DNA from: an uncultured Bacteroidales bacterium
Lineage (GTDB): Bacteria > Bacteroidota > Bacteroidia > Bacteroidales > UBA932
Assembly (NCBI GenBank): GCA_946530505.1
Contig: CAMNAD010000035.1
Coordinates: 1 to 11,894, forward strand
DNA length: 11,894 nt
Reading direction: 5' to 3'
Shown: positions 1-6,592 of the stretch, piece by piece
How the letters are laid out: every line of letters begins with the position of its first letter
Numbering within the stretch: the first letter of the stretch is position 1
The notes under the pieces: model-generated
What the model saw: only the letters and a program-made list of their open reading frames with translations
Told to the model about the DNA's origin: nothing
The model's database searches: none
Translations under genes and position numbers: made by a program

Positions 1-150
1 CTTGGCGTTGCCATGACGCTGGTTTGCGAGATACTGCACTACGTCGAGATAGATGGCGTGATCATTGGGCTCGATGCCGAAGACGTCCTCTGCGAGGTCA
101 ATCTTCTTTCCGGACTCTGTTCCGTCGATTTTGTAAACAGGAAGTTTCAT
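1..150 (-). CDS. rplD: 50S ribosomal protein L4, N-terminal part (runs off left edge)
   Basis: L4 binds 23S rRNA early in assembly of the large subunit, lines the peptide exit tunnel and in some bacteria represses its own operon. Only the first 50 codons are in the window. The start is the ATG whose complement is at 148-150. The N-terminus begins MKLPVYKIDG and contains FGIEPNDHAIYLDVVQYLAN, a hallmark of bacterial L4. The start lies 2 nt after the rplC stop, so the two are co-transcribed and probably translationally coupled, in the usual S10-operon order L3-L4. The reading frame is intact to the edge. The tunnel loop and C-terminus lie outside the window, so whether this L4 could regulate the operon cannot be judged here. 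Confidence 0.96.
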   Translation of the reverse strand, partial: MKLPVYKIDGTESGKKIDLAEDVFGIEPNDHAIYLDVVQYLANQRHGNAK

Positions 151-152
151 AA

Positions 153-779
153 TTACGCCTCCAAAATTAAGTAAGAACCCTTGGCTCCGGGTACGGAACC
201 TTTGACTACTAGCAGATTGTTCTCAGGGATGACCTTGAGGACCTGAAGGTTGAACACCTTTACGCGATCCTGTCCCATGTGTCCTGCCATACGCATTCCG
301 GGGAATACGCGGGAAGGCCATGAAGATGCGCCCATTGAACCGGGGTGACGCAGACGGTTGTGCTGACCGTGGGTCTTACCGCCGACACCTTGGAAGTGGT
401 GACGGTGCACAACGCCCTGGAAACCCTTACCTTTGGAAGTACCGACAACGTCCACGAATGCCACATCCTCTTTGAAGATGTCGGCAACGGTGAGAGTGTC
501 GCCAAGCTTGAGTTCGCCCTCGAAGTCTGCCTCAAACTCCACGAGTTTGCGCATAGGAGCGACCCCTGCCTTTGCAAAATGGCCCTGAAGAGCCTTGCTG
601 GTGTGCTTTTCTGTGGTTTCGTCATAGGCAAGCTGCACTGCGGCATAGCCGTCTTTTTCTACAGTGCGGATTTGCGTGACAACGCACGGACCAGCCTCGA
701 TGACGGTGCATGGAAGATTCTTTCCATCAGCACCGAAAACGGAAGTCATTCCGATTTTCTTTCCAATTAATCCAGGCAT
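153..779 (-). CDS. rplC: 50S ribosomal protein L3
   Basis: L3 is a primary binder of 23S rRNA. It nucleates 50S assembly and sends a loop toward the peptidyl-transferase centre. The 208-residue product has the normal length for the family. Recognisable parts are the start MPGLIGKKIGMTSVF, the segment TSKGKGFQGVVHRHHF at about 114-129, HPGSMGASSWPSRVFPGMRM at 145-164, and the C-terminal stretch NNLLVVKGSVPGAKGSYLIL. The Gln that PrmB methylates in E. coli L3 (Gln150, in GSIGQNQTP) is not there: the aligned stretch reads GSMGASSWP. Bacteroidetes L3 proteins, as I remember them, share this. No gene lies in front of rplC on this strand; a divergent cdaA starts 124 bp away, so rplC is the first gene of this operon instead of following rpsJ. 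It has its own promoter and a leader with two inverted repeats. No Shine-Dalgarno is visible before the ATG, as is usual in this phylum. Confidence 0.98.
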   Translation of the reverse strand: MPGLIGKKIGMTSVFGADGKNLPCTVIEAGPCVVTQIRTVEKDGYAAVQLAYDETTEKHTSKALQGHFAKAGVAPMRKLVEFEADFEGELKLGDTLTVADIFKEDVAFVDVVGTSKGKGFQGVVHRHHFQGVGGKTHGQHNRLRHPGSMGASSWPSRVFPGMRMAGHMGQDRVKVFNLQVLKVIPENNLLVVKGSVPGAKGSYLILEA

Positions 780-805
780 TGGTTTGTTAATTAATTGTTT
801 ATAAG

Positions 806-838
806 TACTTTAATAAAGTAGCCCCTTTTTTGGGGGCT
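806..838 (-). promoter_or_regulatory. Tandem inverted repeats in the rplC-rplD mRNA leader
   Basis: Two inverted repeats sit edge to edge in the predicted leader of the rplC transcript. At 820-838 the arms AGCCCC and GGGGCT flank a 7-nt T-rich loop (A-rich in the RNA), giving a GC-rich stem near the 5' end of the message. At 806-820 the sequence TACTTTAATAAAGTA is a perfect 15-bp palindrome that could form a weak RNA hairpin or act as a DNA operator. Both lie between the -7 box (840-847) and the rplC start (779), about 60 nt in total. Leaders of ribosomal operons often carry such structures for autoregulation. That role is an inference here; I cannot match these to a known leader motif. Confidence 0.5.
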
Positions 839-839
839 G

Positions 840-870
840 CAAATATACGATTTATTTTCCAAATTACAAT
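840..870 (-). promoter_or_regulatory. Bacteroidetes-type promoter for rplC-rplD
   Basis: On the minus strand TATATTTG (complement at 840-847) is an exact match to the Bacteroides -7 consensus TAnnTTTG. Nineteen bases upstream is ATTG (complement at 867-870), three of four bases of the -33 consensus TTTG, at the expected spacing. Transcription should start within a few bases below position 840, giving a leader of roughly 55 nt. This is the best promoter match in the window because both elements are present. It indicates that the ribosomal operon is transcribed from here and not by read-through from rpsJ. Confidence 0.65.
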
Positions 871-887
871 GGATTAAAGTTTTTTGC

Positions 888-895
888 TATATTTG
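888..895 (+). promoter_or_regulatory. -7 promoter box for the cdaA operon
   Basis: TATATTTG exactly matches the Bacteroides -7 consensus and ends only 8 bp before the cdaA ATG at 904. No clear -33 TTTG is seen at the right distance; the region around 865-868 reads TACA. Transcription starting a few bases after the box would leave almost no leader. The box is back to back with the rplC promoter. The region where its -33 contact would fall coincides with the -33 element of rplC, so RNA polymerase binding at the two may interfere. Confidence 0.5.
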
Positions 896-903
896 TACAA
901 TAT

Positions 904-1701
904 ATGATGGTATTGGACATACTCGGGTTCCTTCACCTGGGTTTCGCAGATATAATAGACATAATCGTCGTGGCGCTGATCCTCTTTGTAGCCTTCCGCT
1001 GGCTCAGGGGCTCGTCTGCCGTAAACATTTTCATAGCGATACTCATGCTCTTCGTCATACGCATCGTAGCGGTGGCACTGAACATGAAACTGCTCTCAGC
1101 TCTGCTCGACACCATAATCGACGTGGGCGCTATCGCTCTCATTGTAATCTTCCAGCCGGAAATCCGGCAGTTCCTCAGCCGCATGGGCCGATCCACCGGC
1201 ATCACCGGGGAGCGCCGCAATCTCATCGACCGTCTGCTCAGGCGCAACCCTCATGCTCTCGACGACGAGGCTGCCAAGGAGCTTTCCCGCGCCTGCTTCG
1301 AGATGGCAGAGCAGAAGACAGGTGCTCTCATAGTGCTGCAGCGGCGGAACAGCCTGCAGGACATAATCGATTCCGGAGACACCCTCGACGCGGATATCCG
1401 CAGCAGCCTCATAGAGAACATCTTCTTCAAGAACTCGCCTCTGCACGACGGGGCTATGATAATCGGCGGCAACCGCATCATCGCAGCCCGCTGCACCCTC
1501 CCCATCACCGACCGTACGGACATCCCATCCAAGTACGGGATGCGTCATAAGTCTGCCATAGGCATCAGCGAACGCAGCGATGCCGACGTAATAGTAGTCA
1601 GCGAGCAGAGGGGTACCGTTTCCTTCGTCCGCGACGGAGTAATCACCCAGATCAACAGCCGCAACCAGCTTAAACTGATGCTCGAACCTTCGCAGAAATG
1701 A
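904..1701 (+). CDS. cdaA: Diadenylate cyclase CdaA (c-di-AMP synthase)
   Basis: This is a membrane-bound cyclase that condenses two ATP into cyclic di-AMP, the messenger that in other bacteria controls potassium and osmolyte transport and cell-wall homeostasis. The 265 residues begin with three hydrophobic segments (about 16-34, 40-59 and 66-84), as in the CdaA/DacA type, followed by a short linker and the DAC domain. The catalytic DGA motif is at 182-184 in LHDGAMIIGG. The second motif, normally RHR, reads RHK at 214-216 in GMRHKSAIGISE, a conservative change. Two Met codons stand in tandem at 904 and 907; either preserves the first membrane helix. The gene heads a five-gene operon and overlaps mutS2 by 4 bp (ATGA). 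No folP gene precedes it, although I recall folP beside cdaA in some Bacteroidetes. Divergent rplC lies upstream. Confidence 0.95.
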   Translation: MMVLDILGFLHLGFADIIDIIVVALILFVAFRWLRGSSAVNIFIAILMLFVIRIVAVALNMKLLSALLDTIIDVGAIALIVIFQPEIRQFLSRMGRSTGITGERRNLIDRLLRRNPHALDDEAAKELSRACFEMAEQKTGALIVLQRRNSLQDIIDSGDTLDADIRSSLIENIFFKNSPLHDGAMIIGGNRIIAARCTLPITDRTDIPSKYGMRHKSAIGISERSDADVIVVSEQRGTVSFVRDGVITQINSRNQLKLMLEPSQK

Positions 1702-4151
1702 ATATTGAACTCAAACTGGGATTCGACCGCATCCGGTCGATGATAGCCGACCGCTGCAGCACCGACTACGCCAGCGGCAGGGTTATGGAGGAGAAGTTCA
1801 GCACATCTGCCGAAACCATACGCCGCAGGCTGGTACTCACGGATGAGATGCGTCTCATAATGATGTTCGAGGAGGCCTTCCCCACCACCGGATACATCGA
1901 CGCCATCCCCTTCCTGGAGCCCCTGCAGAAGGAAGGCTCACGCATAGATGTCCTCAGCCTCGCGAAACTGGGGACCCTGATAGACACCACGCGAAGGATA
2001 GTCCACTTCTTTTCCGGCACGAAAGACGGCATCTACCCCAACCTGAAGGGACTGGCCCGAAGCATTAACGTTTTTCCGGAGGTACATCGCCGCATCGAGC
2101 AGATTCTCGACAAATACGGCGACATCAAGGATTCCGCGTCCGACGAGCTCTTCGACATACGCAGGACCCTACGCAGCAAGGAGGGCGCCGTGTCGAAGAA
2201 AGCTGCTTCCATTCTGGCGCAGGCACAGGCCGCGGGGCTGGCGGACGCCGACGCGGGAGTGACCGTACGCGAAGGGAAGTACCTCATCCCCGTAGCAAGT
2301 TCAGCCAAACGCAAGCTGAGCGGTTTCGTCTACGGGGAATCCGCCACAGGCAAGACATCCTACGTCGAACCTGCGGAACTGATAGAACTGGAGAACGAGA
2401 TCGCGGAGCTGCACTTCGCCGAGACCCGCGAAATCGAGCGCATACTCTTGGGATTCACCGAATTCCTCCGTCCTTACATCCCCGATCTTCTGGCAAGCGC
2501 CGCCTTCGTGGGAGAGATGGATTTCCTGATGGCCAAGGCCCGCACGGCCCTGGACCTGCGCGCCGGAATGCCGGTGATTGCCGACGACGGCACCCTCAAC
2601 CTCCGCAAGGCACGACATCCCCTTCTGGAGAAGGCCCTCGCGAAGGAAGGCCGCGAAATCGTTCCACAGACCGTAATCCTCAATCCTTCGAAGCATATAC
2701 TGCTCATTTCCGGGCCGAACGCAGGCGGCAAGTCCGTATGCCTCAAAACCGTGGGCCTGTTGCAGTATATGTTCCAGTGGGGAATGCTGATACCCACCTC
2801 TGAAAGCTCGGAACTGCCTGTATTCGAGCGAATTGCCGTCAGCATCGGGGACGACCAGTCCCTTGAGAACGACCTCAGCACCTACTCCTCCTTCCTTGCA
2901 GACATGAAGGAGATGCTCTCCTACGCGGACGCGCGCACGCTCGTACTTATAGATGAATTCGGTTCCGGCACGGAGCCCGCGGCGGGAGGAGCCATCGCCG
3001 AATCCATTCTGGCCGAACTCGACAGGCGCGGTGCATACGGGGTGATCACCACCCACTATACCAACCTCAAACTCTACGCATCCGGCACCGACACCGGAGT
3101 GGTGAACGGGGCGATGCTCTTCGATGCCGCACGCATCGAGCCCCTGTTCCAGCTGGAGACGGGCCTGCCCGGCAATTCCTTCGCCTTCGAACTGGCCAGA
3201 AAGATGGGTCTGCCCGAAACCATAGTGCACGATGCCGAAACCCGCGCAGGAGAAGAATATGTAGGGATCGAGCGCAACCTGCGCAAGATCGTGCGCAGAC
3301 GCAAGGCCCTTGACGAGAAACTCCAGAAAGTGAAGAGCACCGACAAGGCGCTGGAAGGCCTTACGGCCAAATACCAGAAGGAACTGGAAGACATCCAGAG
3401 CCAGAAAAAGAAGATTCTGGAGAGCGCGAAGCAGGAGGCGCAGGACATAGTGAAAGGCGCCGGCCGCCAGGTGGAACGCACCATACGCGAAATCAAGGAG
3501 AGCCAGGCGGACAAGGAGCGCACCAAGGCCGCCCGCCAGGAGCTCCAGGGCTTCCTGGGCGCACTCGAACAGAAGAAGACCAAGGACGAATACATCGACC
3601 GCAAACTCGAGAAACTGCAGAAGAAACAGGCCCGCAGGGCGCCTGCTTCCGAGACACCCGCACCCGTGCAGAGGCAGGGCTCCCTCAAGGTCGGAGAGAA
3701 GGTGAAGGTGATCAGCTCCGGGCTGGTAGGCGAGGTTTCCAGAGTTTCTTCCAAGTCGGTGACCGTAATCATAGGCAGCATCAGCAGCACTATGTCGCCG
3801 GATGCAGTGGAGAGGATATCTTCAAACGAATTCAGGGAGATTTCCCGCAAGACTTTCAGCAAGCCGCAGCAGAAGGTGGACGCGAACATCACTTCGCGAA
3901 AACTCGGTTTCAAGCCGGAAATCGACCTTCGCGGAGCACGGTTGCAGGAAGCCCTCGACGAAGTAATGCACTATTGCGACGATGCCCAGATGCTGGGCAT
4001 ACACAGCGTCCGCATCATCCACGGCAAAGGCACGGGAGTGCTGCGCGAAGAAATACAGAAGTTCCTCCGTACCATGCCCGGAGTGGAGTCGGTGGCCGAC
4101 GAGGACATACGTCACGGCGGCACCGGGGTGACCATAGTGACATTTGCGTGA
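1698..4151 (+). CDS. mutS2: MutS2 family ATPase with C-terminal Smr domain
   Basis: MutS2 proteins are MutS-like ATPases without the mismatch-recognition domain. In different bacteria they have been linked to suppression of homologous recombination and to splitting of collided ribosomes. The 817 residues are close to the usual length. The order is: an N-terminal core and clamp; Walker A GPNAGGKS at 339-346; the signature region STYSSFLADMKEML near 394; Walker B LVLIDEF with D419-E420; a long charged coiled coil, rich in K, E, R and Q, at about 515-650; a small beta-rich KOW-like segment near 663-708 (GEKVKVISSGLVGEV); and an Smr domain from about 743. The Smr motif HGKGTG at 775-780 and a final GGTGVTIVTF are present. 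The usual LDLHG motif reads IDLRG, so its His is Arg. The start overlaps cdaA by 4 bp; the stop shares one base with the yraN start. Confidence 0.96.
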   Translation: MNIELKLGFDRIRSMIADRCSTDYASGRVMEEKFSTSAETIRRRLVLTDEMRLIMMFEEAFPTTGYIDAIPFLEPLQKEGSRIDVLSLAKLGTLIDTTRRIVHFFSGTKDGIYPNLKGLARSINVFPEVHRRIEQILDKYGDIKDSASDELFDIRRTLRSKEGAVSKKAASILAQAQAAGLADADAGVTVREGKYLIPVASSAKRKLSGFVYGESATGKTSYVEPAELIELENEIAELHFAETREIERILLGFTEFLRPYIPDLLASAAFVGEMDFLMAKARTALDLRAGMPVIADDGTLNLRKARHPLLEKALAKEGREIVPQTVILNPSKHILLISGPNAGGKSVCLKTVGLLQYMFQWGMLIPTSESSELPVFERIAVSIGDDQSLENDLSTYSSFLADMKEMLSYADARTLVLIDEFGSGTEPAAGGAIAESILAELDRRGAYGVITTHYTNLKLYASGTDTGVVNGAMLFDAARIEPLFQLETGLPGNSFAFELARKMGLPETIVHDAETRAGEEYVGIERNLRKIVRRRKALDEKLQKVKSTDKALEGLTAKYQKELEDIQSQKKKILESAKQEAQDIVKGAGRQVERTIREIKESQADKERTKAARQELQGFLGALEQKKTKDEYIDRKLEKLQKKQARRAPASETPAPVQRQGSLKVGEKVKVISSGLVGEVSRVSSKSVTVIIGSISSTMSPDAVERISSNEFREISRKTFSKPQQKVDANITSRKLGFKPEIDLRGARLQEALDEVMHYCDDAQMLGIHSVRIIHGKGTGVLREEIQKFLRTMPGVESVADEDIRHGGTGVTIVTFA

Positions 4152-4516
4152 TGGATGCTGTAGGAAAGAAAGGCGAAGACGCCGCGGCCCTCTGGCTTGC
4201 GGGCAAGGGGCAGACAGTGCTGGAACGCAATTGGCGGGCAGGCCGCTGCGAGATAGATCTTGTCACCGCTGACGGGAACGGCCTGCATTTTGTTGAAGTT
4301 AAGACCAGGAAGGCGCCCGTTGCGGCAGATCCGCTGGTAAATGTAACGGCGGCCAAACAGAAAAACCTCGTGAAAGGAGCACTGGCATATCTGCATTCGG
4401 CCGGCCGCAAGTTCGCCGATGCAGAAGTATACTTCGACGTCATTACCGTCGTACTGGAAGACAATACCACATACATTCAATACTATCCACAAGCTTTTAT
4501 ACCGATATATGACTGA
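4151..4516 (+). CDS. YraN/UPF0102 family putative nuclease-fold protein
   Basis: This is a small cytosolic protein of 121 residues, typical length for the family. UPF0102 proteins are predicted to have a restriction-endonuclease-like (PD-(D/E)xK) fold; their biological role is poorly defined and any nuclease role is inferred. Visible motifs are GKKGED at 5-10, ERNWRAG at 25-31, EIDLV at 34-38 with the putative metal ligand D36, and FVEVKTR at 47-53 with E49 and K51, so the predicted catalytic set is complete. I chose the ATG at 4151 because it gives the family N-terminus; the frame stays open further upstream but only inside mutS2. The start overlaps the mutS2 stop by one base (TGATG), and the end overlaps the next gene by 8 bp. 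Sitting directly after mutS2, it might act in the same DNA or RNA maintenance process, but packing alone does not show this. Confidence 0.92.
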   Translation: MDAVGKKGEDAAALWLAGKGQTVLERNWRAGRCEIDLVTADGNGLHFVEVKTRKAPVAADPLVNVTAAKQKNLVKGALAYLHSAGRKFADAEVYFDVITVVLEDNTTYIQYYPQAFIPIYD

Positions 4517-5594
4517 TCATAAATACTGTGTAATCCTGGCAGGAGGCATAGGGACCAGATTCTGGCCCCTAAGCAGAGAGTACCGCCCGAAACAGTTCCT
4601 GCGCGTATGGAATCAGGAAAAGAGTTTTATACGCTACACTTTCGAACGTATGGCCCGCAGCGTCAGCGTCGACCACATCCTGGTGGCCACCCTCGCTGAA
4701 TACAAGGAGCTCGTACAGGAGCATCTGCCCGAACTTCCTGAAGAGAACATCGTTCTCGAACCCTACGGCAGGAACACCGCCCCTACCATCGCCTATACCG
4801 CACGCATACTGCTGGAGAAAGACCCCGAGGCGGTGATGGTCGCCGTCCCTTCCGACCACGACATCTGCGACAACGCCATGTTCGACAAGAACATAGTCCG
4901 CGCCCTGGAATACGCGTCGGAGAACGACATCCTGCTCACCCTCGGCATTGTCCCATCCCGCCCGGATACGAATTTTGGCTACGTGCAGGTGACCGGCGGC
5001 AGCGCCGCATATTCCCTGGGAGATCCTGTCAAGGCCAAGACCTTCACTGAAAAACCGGACGCCGAGCTCGCCAAGGTATTCTTCGACAGTGGAGAGTTCC
5101 TTTGGAACAGCGGTATATTCTTCTGGAAAGCATCCGTCGTGCTGGCCGAAATGCGCAAATGCTGCCCGGACCTTGTACGCATCTGGGACGATTGGGACAG
5201 GATAGATCGCGACGTCCTCGTGGAAAGGGCCTATTCGGAGAGCATGAGAATCTCCATCGACTACGCCCTGATGGAGAAATCGGACAACGTGTGGGTGCTG
5301 CCCGCCAAGTTCATCTGGAGCGACATCGGCAGCTGGAGCACACTTTACGAGGCGTCGGCGGATCCGGCCAACCACGGCAACGCCATATCTCTTGAAGGCA
5401 AGAGCATAATCAAAGATGTCTCCAATTCCGTATTAGCCAGTACAGCCGGTGGCAAACTTACCGTGGTTAGCAACCTGGACAAATATATGGTCATCGATAC
5501 TGACAAGGTGCTTCTCGTATGCCCGCGCGACGACCGCCGCATGCAGGAAATACTCTCGGAACTTGCTCTCCCGGAATACAGTGAATTCAGATAA
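4509..5594 (+). CDS. manC: Mannose-1-phosphate guanylyltransferase (GDP-mannose pyrophosphorylase)
   Basis: The enzyme makes GDP-mannose from mannose-1-phosphate and GTP, supplying mannose and, through later enzymes, fucose-type sugars to surface glycans. The 361-residue product opens with the nucleotidyltransferase signature GGIGTRFWPLSREYRPKQF at 12-30, including the RxxxPKQF lysine. Further family marks are EPYGRNTAPTIAY, VPSDHDI, FTEKPD, WNSGIFFWK and WSDIGSWSTLYE. This is the single-domain type: the C-terminal phosphomannose isomerase domain of long ManC enzymes is absent. The ATG at 4509 is chosen because it places the signature at its usual distance from the N-terminus; earlier in-frame codons lie in yraN. 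It overlaps yraN by 8 bp, and the next gene starts 1 bp after its stop. No other glycan gene is nearby. The alternative name manB is also used for such enzymes. Confidence 0.94.
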   Translation: MTDHKYCVILAGGIGTRFWPLSREYRPKQFLRVWNQEKSFIRYTFERMARSVSVDHILVATLAEYKELVQEHLPELPEENIVLEPYGRNTAPTIAYTARILLEKDPEAVMVAVPSDHDICDNAMFDKNIVRALEYASENDILLTLGIVPSRPDTNFGYVQVTGGSAAYSLGDPVKAKTFTEKPDAELAKVFFDSGEFLWNSGIFFWKASVVLAEMRKCCPDLVRIWDDWDRIDRDVLVERAYSESMRISIDYALMEKSDNVWVLPAKFIWSDIGSWSTLYEASADPANHGNAISLEGKSIIKDVSNSVLASTAGGKLTVVSNLDKYMVIDTDKVLLVCPRDDRRMQEILSELALPEYSEFR

Positions 5595-5595
5595 A

Positions 5596-6579
5596 ATGAT
5601 AGACTACAATCTGTTCGAAGACATACTGGGTTTCGACTCCACTTCAGGAAAGGAAAGGCCTCTGGCCGAGTTCCTTGCCAAGCGTCTGAAAGCCCCGAAG
5701 GTGGAAACTTTCGAGGTCGGCGACGGCACCGTGGACCTGCTGTTCAGCTGGGGCGTGCCAAGAATCGTTTTTTGCACGCACATCGACACAGTGCCTCCAT
5801 ACATCGCACCGCACGTGAAGGACGAGGTGGTGACCGGACGCGGGAGCTGCGATGCCAAAGGGCAGATAATAGCGATGTATACCGCCTGCCAGGAACTTGC
5901 CGCAAGCGGACGAGACGGTTTCGGGCTGCTTCTTCTGAGCGGAGAGGAAACCGGTTCCTGGGGCGCCAAGGCTTTCGCCCGCCTGCCCTTCAAGGCGGAT
6001 TTGCTGGTAATCGGCGAGCCTACTGAAAACAAGATGGTGACAGCCTCCAAAGGCACCAAGGCATATGAAATGGTGTTTACCGGCGAGCCCTTCCACTCCG
6101 GCTATCCACAGTTCGGACGGAGCGCCGTGGACATGTTCGTAGAGTTCGTGAACAGGCTCAAGAAGCAGGCATTCCCCTTCGACAATACCCTTGGCGACAC
6201 CACCTGGAACATAGGCAAGCTCATCAGCGACAATCCCCAGAACATATTGAGTCCGGAACTGCGCTGCCGGGTGTACTTCCGCACCACCTTCGCTTCGGAC
6301 GGTGTCGTGCACGAATGGATGATGAACTCCGTTCCCGGCGACGGCATCAGCGTACGCTTCGTGGGGGGAGACATCCCCTCTGCCTACACCGTTTTCGAGG
6401 GCTTTCCCAGCGGGCCGGTCGCTTTCGGCAGCGACGCCCCGCACCTGACGAACTTCCGCCGCAAGATCATCTGCGGCCCCGGCAGCATACGCTTCGCGCA
6501 TCGCGACGACGAGCACGTGCTGACCGCCGACCTGGAGCAGGCCGTACGCAATTATATCAGATTCTACGAGCTGGCCTAG
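5596..6579 (+). CDS. M20 family metallo-hydrolase (ArgE/DapE-like deacylase)
   Basis: M20 enzymes use one or two zinc ions to cleave an amide bond; relatives include acetylornithine deacetylase (ArgE) and succinyl-diaminopimelate desuccinylase (DapE). The whole catalytic set is visible in 327 residues: H62 and the assisting D64 in CTHIDTVPP, D86 in GRGSCDAKG, E117-E118 in SGEETGSWG, E141 in VIGEPTE, the lid-domain His in PFHSGYPQFGRSAVD, and the C-terminal H302 in GSIRFAHRDDEHV. It is a little shorter than ArgE or DapE, mostly at the N-terminus. Which substrate it uses cannot be told from the sequence. Bacteroides make arginine through N-succinylated intermediates, so a desuccinylase role there is possible; a DapE role or peptidase activity is not excluded. 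It is the last gene of the cdaA operon, 1 bp after manC, and overlaps the convergent asd by 4 bp. Confidence 0.88.
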   Translation: MIDYNLFEDILGFDSTSGKERPLAEFLAKRLKAPKVETFEVGDGTVDLLFSWGVPRIVFCTHIDTVPPYIAPHVKDEVVTGRGSCDAKGQIIAMYTACQELAASGRDGFGLLLLSGEETGSWGAKAFARLPFKADLLVIGEPTENKMVTASKGTKAYEMVFTGEPFHSGYPQFGRSAVDMFVEFVNRLKKQAFPFDNTLGDTTWNIGKLISDNPQNILSPELRCRVYFRTTFASDGVVHEWMMNSVPGDGISVRFVGGDIPSAYTVFEGFPSGPVAFGSDAPHLTNFRRKIICGPGSIRFAHRDDEHVLTADLEQAVRNYIRFYELA

Positions 6580-6592
6580 ATCAGGCCCTTTT
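6573..6592 (+). terminator. Possible intrinsic terminator of the cdaA operon, inside the asd 3' end
   Basis: GGCCT at 6573-6577 and AGGCC at 6583-6587 form a 5-bp GC-only-but-one stem with a 5-nt loop, followed by C and TTTT (6589-6592). This fits a short rightward intrinsic terminator beginning in the last codons of the M20 gene. The same bases encode the last residues of asd on the other strand. In the leftward direction no T-run follows, so it would stop only rightward transcripts. The stem is short, so termination could be incomplete and produce RNA antisense to asd. Confidence 0.4.

Noticed and set aside
820..838. Intrinsic terminator from the GC stem upstream of rplC
   Set aside because: No rightward gene ends before it, and on the minus strand the stem is followed by mixed sequence instead of a T-run. 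It lies directly after a promoter, so a leader structure is more likely.
2301..3230. Leftward open frame of 309 codons opposite mutS2
   Set aside because: It covers the Walker A and B region of MutS2, where the sense frame is unmistakable. The antisense translation has no motif and no promoter in front.
3974..4150. Upstream extension of the yraN frame inside mutS2
   Set aside because: The 59 extra codons are the Smr-domain region of mutS2 in another frame and read as His/Arg-rich sequence. The ATG at 4151 gives the family N-terminus and a coupled start.
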